DNA of 64,000 bases, taken from the NCBI RefSeq assembly GCF_019195455.1, contig NZ_JAIMBW010000001.1:434001-498000 (forward strand), in the 5' to 3' direction. Below are positions 56,348-64,000 of this stretch, in pieces. The translations under genes and the position numbers were made by a program. The notes under the pieces are model-generated. The model was given only the letters and a program-made list of their open reading frames with translations. It did no database searches and had not been told where the DNA came from. Origin of the DNA: Gymnodinialimonas phycosphaerae (lineage in GTDB: Bacteria; Pseudomonadota; Alphaproteobacteria; Rhodobacterales; Rhodobacteraceae). Every line of letters begins with the position of its first letter. The first letter of the stretch is position 1.

Positions 56348-57526
56348 ATGCGTGACACAACCCGGTTCGTGGCGGCCTGCTGTCGGTGGCCCGTTGACGC
56401 CGCCGCGCACGAGGCGGTTGCGGCAGCGGCGGCCGACGTCGGTTCGTGGGAGTTGGCGCAAGAGGCCGTGGCAGAGCATCGCGTCGTCGCGTTGGTTCAC
56501 CCGGCGGTGCGTGATCTTGCCTGCGTGCCGCAGGCCTTCCGCGATTGGGCGCGGCAAGAGGCCCATGGCGTGGCACTGCAAGCCATGGAATTGACCCGCA
56601 CGTGCATTGATGTCGATAAAGCCTTGAAAGCCGCCGGCGTGTCGCCGCTGCATTTGAAAGGTCCCGTGTTGGGGCAATTGGCCTATAACAGTGTCGTGCG
56701 GAAATTCAGTCGTGACCTCGATATCTTCGTGCCGCCATCCGAGGCCAATGCCGCAATTGCCGCGTTGGAGGGACTTGGATATCGGCGCGCGGGGCAGGGG
56801 GATGAGGTCTCGGCAAGGCTGGCCGATGCCGTGATCCGGAATTGCAAGGATCTCAAGTTCGGGGGGCCGTCCGGCACGTTGATTGAATTGCATTGGCGGC
56901 TGTGTGACATCGGCGAAGACCTTAGCGGGGCTGAGCGTGATCCCAAGGCGCAAACCATCGCGGTTGCGGGGACCACGGATATGCAAACCATGGCAGCCGA
57001 GCAATTGGTGCCCTACCTTTGCCAGCACGGAGCCGCGCATTTCTGGACGCGGCTCAAGTGGCTGGCGGACCTGTCGGCCTACCTCAATGCTCTTCCCGCG
57101 CTGACGCGTGCCCGTGTGATCGCGGAAGTGGGTACTGGCCCGGCAAGCGATGTTCTGGCGCAGGCGTTGGCGCTCTGCGACACCTTGTTCGGCACTGAAT
57201 ATGCCCCCCGAATGTCGCGCAGGGCCAGGATCCTGTATCGTTATGCGCTGGCGCGGATCGATCAGCCGCGTGTCGCGCCCACCAGTGCCCGGGGCGTGAT
57301 CCGGCAGATCAAGGACATCATCGCGTCGCGCCATCTCCATGCCACGCCGTGGGCGGGGGTGTGGGCGCTGAGAGGTCATTTGATTGGCCAGGAAGACGTC
57401 ATGGCCTTGCCGTTGCCCCCGTCGCTGGACGGTGTCTACATCGTGATCCGCCTGCCGTCGTTGATCGTGCGGCGCCTGAAAGGCCTTGTGCCCCGCCGTG
57501 GCGCAAGCGCCAAGCACCAAACCTGA
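56348..57526 (+). CDS. Nucleotidyltransferase of lasso-peptide-type cluster
   Basis: 392 residues, NTP_transf_5-like. Possible metal-binding aspartates are D123 and D125 in RDLDIF, after LKGPVLGQLAYN. Such enzymes travel with HPr-kinase-like proteins in lasso clusters and may modify the peptide or its phosphate; the reaction here is unknown. The ATG follows GAGGGACGCCCC. It lies about 840 bp past the precursor stop, on the same strand, with its own promoter region of about 215 bp beyond the tail-collar gene. Confidence 0.82.
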   Translation: MRDTTRFVAACCRWPVDAAAHEAVAAAAADVGSWELAQEAVAEHRVVALVHPAVRDLACVPQAFRDWARQEAHGVALQAMELTRTCIDVDKALKAAGVSPLHLKGPVLGQLAYNSVVRKFSRDLDIFVPPSEANAAIAALEGLGYRRAGQGDEVSARLADAVIRNCKDLKFGGPSGTLIELHWRLCDIGEDLSGAERDPKAQTIAVAGTTDMQTMAAEQLVPYLCQHGAAHFWTRLKWLADLSAYLNALPALTRARVIAEVGTGPASDVLAQALALCDTLFGTEYAPRMSRRARILYRYALARIDQPRVAPTSARGVIRQIKDIIASRHLHATPWAGVWALRGHLIGQEDVMALPLPPSLDGVYIVIRLPSLIVRRLKGLVPRRGASAKHQT

Positions 57527-57843
57527 GCGACCGTCTGGCTTGACCGGTTGGCTACGGGCACAAGGCGGACCGCGACGAGGCGGTCGCGCCACTTCTCCAG
57601 CGCCAGCCCGACGCGGTCACGCAGCAGCGCTCACGTTGTCATGGTGCCCTAACGACGGATCAGGCAAGAAGAGAAGCGCGGAAGCTGTCGGCCGCACATC
57701 GGGGCGTCACTGTCATCTTCACAACGGCATGATGTGCAGGAAACGGCCCCTCAGCATGTGCATATGACGGGTAAGCACGACCAAATCGCAGCCAGATCAG
57801 CCAAGAGTGGCGGCGGCTTCAACAGGCTCGCAGATGAAGACCT
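57527..57843. other. Gap of 317 bp, no gene recognised
   Basis: Short open frames cross the stretch, broken by stops in every frame that I checked. A short GC hairpin lies near 57571. I looked for transposase-like fragments and found none that I can support. Confidence 0.5.
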
Positions 57844-59778
57844 TCAGGTGCTGGTTTCGTGATTGTTCAAGAGTTCCGCGATGGCCACTGCAAGATTCTG
57901 CATGCTGACGGGCTTCATCAAGTTGATGTCACGTTCTTTCAAACCGTTGCCATGGATGGCCGCTTCACGGGGATATCCGGACATGAAGAGGACAGGTAAA
58001 TCGGGGCGATGTTCTCTGGCTTGCCTGGCCAGCATCGGGCCTTGCAAGGTGCCCGGCATGACAACATCCGTAACAAGCAATTCGATCGATGCATCCTGAA
58101 GCAGGAATTCGTAGGCCTGATCACCATTGGCGGCCACCGTGACCCGATATCCCAGCGCCTCCAGCTGCCGGGTCAGCATCTCGCGGACGCTCTTTTCATC
58201 TTCCGCCAACAGCACGTGGGCGGTGCCGCGCACGATGGGTTTGGCTAGCACGGCAGTGTCCCTATCCGCCGTTTCCTCGGATGCCCTGAAATAGAGCTTT
58301 ACCGTCGTGCCAACGCCCGGCTCGCTGTAAATTTGCGCGCTGCCACCGATCTGGGACATGAGACCATGCACCATGGCAAGTCCCATGCCCGAACCTTCGT
58401 CAACGTCTTTGGTGGTGAAGAACGGCTCGAACACCCGGTCCATGACGTCTTTGCTCATACCAGTGCCGGTGTCTGTCACGGCAAGCATCACATAGCGTCC
58501 GGGTTCCACCGGCTCGTTTCGATCATCGATGTAATCGTCATCCAAACGGATGTTGCGTGTCTCGAGCGTCAACTTGCCACCATCGGGCATGCTGTCACGC
58601 GCATTGATCGCCAGGTTCAGAATGGCGTTCTCGACTTGCGAGCGGTCGATCATTGTGTTCCACAAACCACCCCCCGCGACCATCTCGATCAGTATCGTTT
58701 CCGGAAGAACGCGGCGCAGCATCCTGTCGCTTTCAGCCAGGATGTCGGACATGCTGTGAATCTGGGGATTGAGAACCGCTTTGCGGCCATAGGCCAGCAA
58801 TTGCATCGTCAAGCGACGTCCCCGTTCGATGGCATCGTCCATCTCCTTGCAGAACAGCTGACATTGCGACTTGTCGTCAATGATCTGAAGCAGCTCCAGA
58901 TTGCCTTTCAAAACGGCAAGCGTGTTGTTGAAATCATGCGCGATGCCCCCGACGAGTTGTCCAAGCGCCTCGAGCCTCTGGCTGCGCGCCAGCGCTTGTT
59001 CCGCTTCGTACTGCTTGGTCGTATCGAAGGCCACGCTGGCAATCAGTTTTTCCCCTTCGGACAGCCCGTCGATCAGGAAGCTCGTATCAAAGACCGTCCG
59101 TGTCTCACCACTTTCAGTGACGAAGCTATCGTGGCGCGAAATGCTGCCACCATTTTTCAGCAAGCGATGGTCGACACGTTCAAGCGCGGCAGCCGTATCG
59201 GCGTCAAAGAGATCCGAGGCTGAATTGCCGATGAACGCGTCCCTGCTGCATCCCGCAAACGTGGCGGCCATCTCGTTGCCGTAGATATGTTTGCGGTCTG
59301 CACCCTTGATGTAGACAGCGGCGGGCATGTTTTCGCAAAGGGCGTGAAAAATGCGCTGTGACCGCTGTGCTTGCGCCCGGGACTCGGTCAGTGCCGTCAC
59401 ATCGCGAAGAAACCCAATAAGATCTGGCTGCCCATCATCCTGCGCCGGCATCCAGTGGGCGGAAACGTCAAAATGCTGGTAAGCACCCTTGGCATTTTGG
59501 AGTCGGACCGATGTGGTATAATCCCGAACCTCTGCCATCGCAGCCTCTAGGATCTGCTTGTAGGGCTCCAGATCGTCCGGGTGCATCAGAGCCAAGGTGT
59601 CAGAAACACCAGCGGCCTCCTGTGCCGTATATCCAAGCGTTTGATGTAACTTCGGCGACCACTGGACGCGGTCCTCCCGAACACACCAGTAAAACATCCC
59701 CGATGACACCGCTTCCATCATTGCCCAGTAGTGCTCCGGTGCGATCGTCTGTGCGGCAAGCGTCTCGGGTATATTCAT
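57844..59778 (-). CDS. Hybrid PAS histidine kinase with receiver domain
   Basis: 644 residues: PAS domains about 15-130 and 140-255, HisKA with His281 in GGIAHDFNN, HATPase (ILNLAINARDSMPDGG, TDTGTGM, GSGMGLAMVHG), and a receiver domain with Asp571 in VTDVVMPG. No membrane helix, so it senses a cytosolic signal, perhaps by the first PAS domain. No partner regulator is near. ATG 59778 follows GAGGAG. It is convergent to the nucleotidyltransferase. Confidence 0.92.
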   Translation of the reverse strand: MNIPETLAAQTIAPEHYWAMMEAVSSGMFYWCVREDRVQWSPKLHQTLGYTAQEAAGVSDTLALMHPDDLEPYKQILEAAMAEVRDYTTSVRLQNAKGAYQHFDVSAHWMPAQDDGQPDLIGFLRDVTALTESRAQAQRSQRIFHALCENMPAAVYIKGADRKHIYGNEMAATFAGCSRDAFIGNSASDLFDADTAAALERVDHRLLKNGGSISRHDSFVTESGETRTVFDTSFLIDGLSEGEKLIASVAFDTTKQYEAEQALARSQRLEALGQLVGGIAHDFNNTLAVLKGNLELLQIIDDKSQCQLFCKEMDDAIERGRRLTMQLLAYGRKAVLNPQIHSMSDILAESDRMLRRVLPETILIEMVAGGGLWNTMIDRSQVENAILNLAINARDSMPDGGKLTLETRNIRLDDDYIDDRNEPVEPGRYVMLAVTDTGTGMSKDVMDRVFEPFFTTKDVDEGSGMGLAMVHGLMSQIGGSAQIYSEPGVGTTVKLYFRASEETADRDTAVLAKPIVRGTAHVLLAEDEKSVREMLTRQLEALGYRVTVAANGDQAYEFLLQDASIELLVTDVVMPGTLQGPMLARQAREHRPDLPVLFMSGYPREAAIHGNGLKERDINLMKPVSMQNLAVAIAELLNNHETST

Positions 59779-60252
59779 AATAGCTCCTCTCACCGGATTG
59801 GCTCGTGTCGCGACCGTTGCGGGCGCTTGGTAACGGCGTGTTTTCACCAACATGTGGCCTCTCAAGCATCTCGGTCAATGCTTTGCGACTCAAGGGAGCA
59901 AGCAGGGCTTCCCATTGTCGCTCTTCCGCATCGGAGCCGCTCGGAGGACCGCAATTGCATGGGAAAACCCGGCACGATCTCTGCTTGATGAAGACCGGCG
60001 GGGTCGTTTGTTGGGCATCGACCGCTTCAGCCGTCCTGATGGCGACAGCGTCGTTCGCCATAAACGGCAGCACCAGGGGGTAGCATCCGCGGCGAGCGGC
60101 CTGCCTTTAAGCGTCGGAATGGTTCAATAGGACTGCCGTGTTTTTGTGCCCAGTAAATGGCCCAATGCCGCCGCTCCTGCTTCCAGAGCATCGACAGCGC
60201 CGCAGTGCACAAGGCAGAAGCGCCAGTAATTCATTGTCCTAGTAGGAAAAAC
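59779..60252. other. Gap of about 470 bp, no gene supported
   Basis: Between the hybrid kinase start and tRNA-Asn. It must contain the kinase promoter on the left. No reading frame shows family features and no clear hairpin terminator was found. Confidence 0.5.
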
Positions 60253-60327
60253 TGGCTCCGGCGGTAGGGATCGAACCTACGACAAATTGATTAACAGTCA
60301 ACTGCTCTACCGCTGAGCTACGCCGGA
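60253..60327 (-). tRNA. tRNA-Asn (GTT)
   Basis: 75-nt cloverleaf on the minus strand: TCCGGCG acceptor, GCTCAGCGGTAGAGC D arm, anticodon loop CTGTTAA with GTT, GGTTCGATCC T arm and encoded CCA. Confidence 0.97.
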
Positions 60328-60385
60328 ACTAGGCGCGATATAGCAAGGGGAATTTGGGGCGTCCAGTGGGGGAATCCGGAAAACT

Positions 60386-61273
60386 TCATTCGGGACGGAA
60401 AAGTGCATTGGCGTGGAGGGGGCCTTGAGGGTGGATCCGGGCGCGTGTGGTGAGGTCGATCAGATGCGCCAGCACGTTGCGGGCCGCGGCGGGCAAAAGG
60501 GCGGGGGCGACGTCGGTGTAGATGTGGCGGGCCAGCATTTCGGCGTTGGCAGGTCCGATCGCCGCGAGTGCCGAGAGGATCTGCGCTTCGCGGGTGCGTC
60601 GGTGGGCGATCAGCTCGGCGCAGCGGGCCTGTGGGGCCCGCACCGGATCGCCGTGGCCGGGGTAGTAGATGCGGTCCGAGCGGGCCTTCAGCTTGTCGAG
60701 AGAGGCGAAGAACGCCGTCATGTCGCCGTCAGGGGGCGAGACCAGGGATGTCGACCACCCCATCACCAGATCGCCCGAGAACAACGCACCGTCCCAAGCG
60801 AAGCTGAGGTGATTGGCCATGTGCCCTGGGGTCTCCAGCACCGCGATGCCGTCGATGTCGTCACCCTCTGCGATCTGCTCATCGGGGGCAAAGTCAGGGT
60901 CCACGCCTTCTCCGCCGCCAACGGCCTCGCCCAAGTCGGCCATCACCGGGCTGATGCCCCAGTCCGAGGGACCGGCGGCCAGGATCGGAGCGCCCGTTGC
61001 GTCGGCCAAGGGCCGGGCGAGGGGGGAATGGTCCAGATGGGAATGTGTCACGAGGATCTTCGACACCCGCTCTCCGGGCTCCAGTGCCGCCAGAATCGCT
61101 TCAAGATGTGGGCGAAGGGCAGGGCCGGGGTCGATGACACAGACCGCGCCTTCGCCCAATATATAGGTTTGGGTGCCGGTGAAGGTCATCGGAGAGGGGT
61201 TCGGCGCGGTCACTCGGCGCAGGCCCGGGGCCAGGACGGCCCTTGTTTCGCTTTGCACGGTTTCGCTTTGCAT
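60386..61273 (-). CDS. MBL-fold metallohydrolase (LACTB2-like)
   Basis: 295 residues. Zinc ligands in THSHLDH (residues 76-82), then PGHMANH, SGDLVMGW and YPGHGDPV, and a C-terminal helical domain that is typical of LACTB2/glyoxalase-II-like hydrolases. Substrate unknown. It is divergent from the EnvZ-like kinase, 30 bp between starts. Confidence 0.9.
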   Translation of the reverse strand: MQSETVQSETRAVLAPGLRRVTAPNPSPMTFTGTQTYILGEGAVCVIDPGPALRPHLEAILAALEPGERVSKILVTHSHLDHSPLARPLADATGAPILAAGPSDWGISPVMADLGEAVGGGEGVDPDFAPDEQIAEGDDIDGIAVLETPGHMANHLSFAWDGALFSGDLVMGWSTSLVSPPDGDMTAFFASLDKLKARSDRIYYPGHGDPVRAPQARCAELIAHRRTREAQILSALAAIGPANAEMLARHIYTDVAPALLPAAARNVLAHLIDLTTRARIHPQGPLHANALFRPE

Positions 61274-61303
61274 GCCTGGCCTTCCCCCGCTTAGATACGC
61301 CCC

Positions 61304-62611
61304 ATGAAACCGTCGGCCTGGATCAAATGCTTCCTGCCCCGTGGCCTTTATGGGCGTGCGGCGCTGATCCTGATCGTTCCCGTGGTCACGATCCAGCTTG
61401 TCGTCAGTTCGGTTTTTCTGCAACGCCATTTCGAGGATGTGACGCGTCAGATGACCAGCGCGCTCAGCCTCGATTTCAACCTTGTGCTGGACACGCTGGA
61501 GACCTCGGGGCCAGTGGCTGCCGAGGCGTTGGCTCAGGCGCTGGAGATCGAGATCTCGGCCCCGCGCGTGGCGGTGAGGGATGCGTGGGATTTCTACGAC
61601 CTCTCGGGCGTCGTGGTGATCGAGGTGCTGCGCGAACAGGTGCCGGGCACGGTCGCGATCGATCTGCGCACTGATGCGCGCCAAGTTCATGTGGTCGTGG
61701 CGCCAGACGCGGGCGCGCCCGTGGCCTTGAGTACGACGCGGCGACGGGCGTCGGCGGCGGCCCCACACCAGCTTCTGGTCATCATGGTGGCGACAGGCAT
61801 CCTGATGACGCTGGTGGCCTATCTCTTCCTGCGCAACCAGTTACGCCCGATCCGTCGCCTCGCCGACGCGGCAGAGGCGTTCGGAAAGGGGCGGCGGGCG
61901 CCATATCATCCGTCGGGGGCGACCGAAGTCCGCTCGGCGGGACGGGCGTTTCTGGACATGCGGGGGCGGATCGAGGGCTATCTGGAGCAACGCACCTTGA
62001 TGTTGTCGGGGGTCAGTCATGATCTGCGCACGCCGCTGACACGGATGCGGCTTGCGCTGGGAATGATGGAGGAGGGGCCGGACCGTGACGCCCTGATCCA
62101 GGACGTGGAAGAAATGGAGGCGCTGGTTGCGACCTTCCTCGACTTCGTGCGTGGCGATGCGCTCGACGACCCGGAACCCGTGGACCCGCTGGCACTGGTG
62201 ACCCACGTGGTCGAGAATGCGCGGCGCAGCGGTGGCGAAATAACCCTGCAACTCCCCGACGCGGTCGAGCCTGTGATGATGCGCCCCTTGGCGGTGCAGC
62301 GCGCGGTGATGAACCTTGTGTCAAACGCGCTGCGTTATGGTGGGCGCACGGCGGTTTCAGTCAGCGTACAGGAACGGACGCTGCGTATCACGGTAGAGGA
62401 TGCGGGGCCGGGTATCCCGGCGGACAAGCGCGAGGACGCCCTGCGCCCGTTCATCCGGCTCGACACGGCGCGCAACCAGAACCAGGGCTCGGGCGTGGGC
62501 CTGGGGTTGGCGATTGCCCATGACATCGTGCGCCGCCACGGGGGATCCCTGATCCTGGGCGAGAGTGCCAGATTGGGCGGGTTGCGGGTGGACATGATGC
62601 TGCCGAGGTAG
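61304..62611 (+). CDS. EnvZ-like sensor histidine kinase
   Basis: 435 residues: two membrane helices (about 18-38 and 156-176) enclosing a periplasmic domain, HAMP, HisKA with His239 in GVSHDLRTPLTRMRL, and HATPase (NLVSNALRYGG, EDAGPGIP, GSGVGLGLAIAHDIVRRHGG). This is the EnvZ/OmpR type, but no response regulator follows in this window; it could be encoded elsewhere. Confidence 0.93.
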   Translation: MKPSAWIKCFLPRGLYGRAALILIVPVVTIQLVVSSVFLQRHFEDVTRQMTSALSLDFNLVLDTLETSGPVAAEALAQALEIEISAPRVAVRDAWDFYDLSGVVVIEVLREQVPGTVAIDLRTDARQVHVVVAPDAGAPVALSTTRRRASAAAPHQLLVIMVATGILMTLVAYLFLRNQLRPIRRLADAAEAFGKGRRAPYHPSGATEVRSAGRAFLDMRGRIEGYLEQRTLMLSGVSHDLRTPLTRMRLALGMMEEGPDRDALIQDVEEMEALVATFLDFVRGDALDDPEPVDPLALVTHVVENARRSGGEITLQLPDAVEPVMMRPLAVQRAVMNLVSNALRYGGRTAVSVSVQERTLRITVEDAGPGIPADKREDALRPFIRLDTARNQNQGSGVGLGLAIAHDIVRRHGGSLILGESARLGGLRVDMMLPR

Positions 62612-62746
62612 TCCCTGCTAACATCGCCGGGGCCAATCTATAAGCAACGACTGTGGACGAGAAACGGAAATGTGATGTTCGGAAATGCGATCCGAATTCC
62701 TCTGTACCCGGTTTCAACTTGCTATTTGTAGCTTGAGAATAGCGAC

Positions 62747-63598
62747 TTAGCTCTCGCTGGGCGTCGCGTGCTGCGCCATTGCACACAGGAATTCCCATCC
62801 TTCAGCTGTGATCTTCTCATCCGAATCGACGATTTGCGGGTGGGTTCTCTGGAGGCTGCCGATTGCTCCACCATTTATCTTGTTCCCGGAAAGGCACAGC
62901 AAAGCACCCTTGTTACTAGCAATGAATTTTCGATACTTCGACCAGTTTTCTACAATAATCGCCTCGACGCCGATGTGTTCCATTAAAACAAGAAGTGTTG
63001 ACTTTCGCGATTCCGAGAAATTTGGAAAGTCTTTGTAGTACCAACTTTCAGCCTGAGCGGTCGCATTGGCCGTTGCTAGTAACTCGTCTATAGACGCTAG
63101 GTCAAAAATAGCGGGTTTTCTCTCTAGCGGGTGTTGGATGTCTTGAAATTGATCGCGCAGGTTATCGTCTAAACGAATGGCGCGAAGAAGGGCATGCAGT
63201 AAGCCTACGCCGAACCGAAATTCTCCACCGTTATACGTGAAAATGCCAGTCTCGTCTGAGAACCCCTGTCCGTCGTCGAACACCACTGCTTCGTGGATCA
63301 GTGTACATCTGAGTTCACCGTACAGTGTGTCGGCCATTCCTGTGCCTCCGCTAGTACCCACGATGTTAGTTCCAACAATGTTTGTGCGTTTCGGATCCTT
63401 GAGATACTCGATGAAGAAATGCCGATCGCTCTTGTAGTTGGGCTTACCTTTCTCCGCCAAGTCCTTGGTCCAGCCCTTCTTCTTTCCTTCGATTACAGAG
63501 CAGGCGGCTATTGCTACTAAGACAATTATCAACGCGGCTTCGTAGTGCTTTTTCTCAATAAGTAGAAGCGCTTCATCGTAGCGCTTTCTGATGCTCAT
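62747..63598 (-). CDS. Hypothetical protein, possible HEPN-domain RNase
   Basis: 283 residues, function not recognised with certainty. The N-terminal helix pair (MSIRKRYDEALLLIEKKHYE) and RCTLIH at 97-102 give the R-x4-H pattern of HEPN ribonucleases. The C-terminal part has no clear relatives. The DNA is visibly richer in A and T than its neighbours, including rarer codons such as AAA and TTA, so it looks transferred. It stands between the EnvZ-like kinase and a CAU tRNA, a typical insertion place, but no att repeat or integrase is visible. Confidence 0.6.
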   Translation of the reverse strand: MSIRKRYDEALLLIEKKHYEAALIIVLVAIAACSVIEGKKKGWTKDLAEKGKPNYKSDRHFFIEYLKDPKRTNIVGTNIVGTSGGTGMADTLYGELRCTLIHEAVVFDDGQGFSDETGIFTYNGGEFRFGVGLLHALLRAIRLDDNLRDQFQDIQHPLERKPAIFDLASIDELLATANATAQAESWYYKDFPNFSESRKSTLLVLMEHIGVEAIIVENWSKYRKFIASNKGALLCLSGNKINGGAIGSLQRTHPQIVDSDEKITAEGWEFLCAMAQHATPSES

Positions 63599-63764
63599 GT
63601 TGAGAGTCCTTTCTGGTCGTGGTGCAGACGCATTTGAGGGGTTGATTGAATGCGTCGGCGCATCGAACCCCTAAATCAGGGATCATTGTAGTCCATTGAA
63701 ACGTGTTCCCCAGTTTTGGCGCACGACACAAGTGTAGCCTCGGAAAAAGGGTGATCGGGAAGTT

Positions 63765-63841
63765 TGGTAGGCCCGGCAGGACTTGAACCCGCAACCAAAG
63801 CGTTATGAGCGCTCTGCTCTAACCAATTGAGCTACAGGCCC
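63765..63841 (-). tRNA. tRNA with CAT anticodon (Ile2 or Met)
   Basis: 77-nt cloverleaf on the minus strand, encoded CCA, GCTCAATTGGTTAGAGC D arm, anticodon loop CTCATAA. The variable loop TTGGT and acceptor resemble tRNA-Ile2, whose C34 is modified to lysidine to read AUA, more than elongator Met, but sequence alone does not settle it. Confidence 0.9.
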
Positions 63842-63959
63842 CCGATAACCGCAGGGTTAGCAGAGCCCAAAGCCACTTTGAAGGGGGGCAATCGCGTTGC
63901 GGCCCGGGGTCGCTTCCCTTATCGCTACGCCAGCCTTTGATTGCGCCGGAGATATGCCC

Positions 63960-64000
63960 ATGCCCAACCTTGGAAAACTCGCCCTGCGCTACCTGCTTTG
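63960..64000 (+). CDS. Start of an unidentified gene, cut by window end
   Basis: ATG 63960 follows GGAG by 8 bases and opens MPNLGKLALRYLL, basic and hydrophobic; 13 residues only, so function cannot be named. A second ATG six bases earlier is possible. Confidence 0.5.
   Translation, partial: MPNLGKLALRYLL

Noticed and set aside
57527..57843. Insertion-sequence remnant next to the nucleotidyltransferase
   Set aside because: No transposase motif or terminal inverted repeats could be recognised in any frame.
62612..63764. tRNA-bounded genomic island with att sites
   Set aside because: No copy of the tRNA 3' end was found on the left side and no integrase is present.

Overview
The window is high-GC chromosomal DNA from an alphaproteobacterium, very probably a marine member of the Rhodobacteraceae (Roseobacter group). 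Evidence: a DMSP lyase DddP with every known active-site residue, an OlsB-type ornithine-lipid acyltransferase, the syntenic block yceD-rpmF-plsX-fabH-ihfA-merR, a surA-lptD-lptG-lptF envelope operon, Mur/Fur without CxxC motifs, and tRNA genes that encode their own CCA. Most of the window is dense housekeeping DNA with many 1- to 4-base stop/start overlaps (ATGA, GTGA, TGATG).

Layout. 1-3.4 kb: dddP (cut by the window edge), a divergent haem-demethylase-like gene and dCTP deaminase. 3.4-9.6 kb: tRNA-Pro, then on the minus strand the ribosome/phospholipid block ending in ihfA and a MerR regulator; a BamE-like lipoprotein and OlsB on the plus strand. 9.6-20.8 kb: tyrS, anmK, a flotillin operon (YqiJ-like, flotillin, cupin), an orphan histidine kinase with a perfect inverted repeat upstream, enolase and a DMT exporter. 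21-29.6 kb: Fur/Mur, TerB-like protein, a second DMT exporter, SelO, nucleoside hydrolase, prfA-prmC and a DUF4167 protein. 29.6-37.1 kb: one minus-strand operon lptF-lptG-lptD-surA-pdxA-rsmA, divergent from pepA-holC. 39-46.4 kb: aspartic protease, MarC, ABC-F ATPase, MFS exporter, ndk, a cytochrome c and small proteins. 46.5-49.4 kb: a three-gene catabolic operon (PLP lyase, M24 hydrolase, Asp/Glu racemase-like).

The most interesting region is 49.4-57.5 kb, which reads as a lasso-peptide (RiPP) gene cluster: HPr-kinase-like protein, PqqD-like recognition element (B1), transglutaminase-like leader peptidase (B2), asparagine-synthetase-like cyclase (C) and, downstream of C, a 47-residue precursor ending in a strong terminator; a tail-collar protein gene and a nucleotidyltransferase gene follow. 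An ABC exporter is divergent at the left edge. The precursor has a clean YxxPxLxxL recognition motif, a Glu at ring-closing distance and a C-terminal Ser that the kinase-like protein could modify. Four imperfect 20-bp repeats precede the operon.

The right end carries two histidine kinases with no partner regulator in view, tRNA-Asn, an MBL hydrolase and, beside a CAU tRNA, a visibly AT-richer gene with a possible HEPN RNase motif. I see no rRNA, CRISPR array, intact insertion sequence or prophage.
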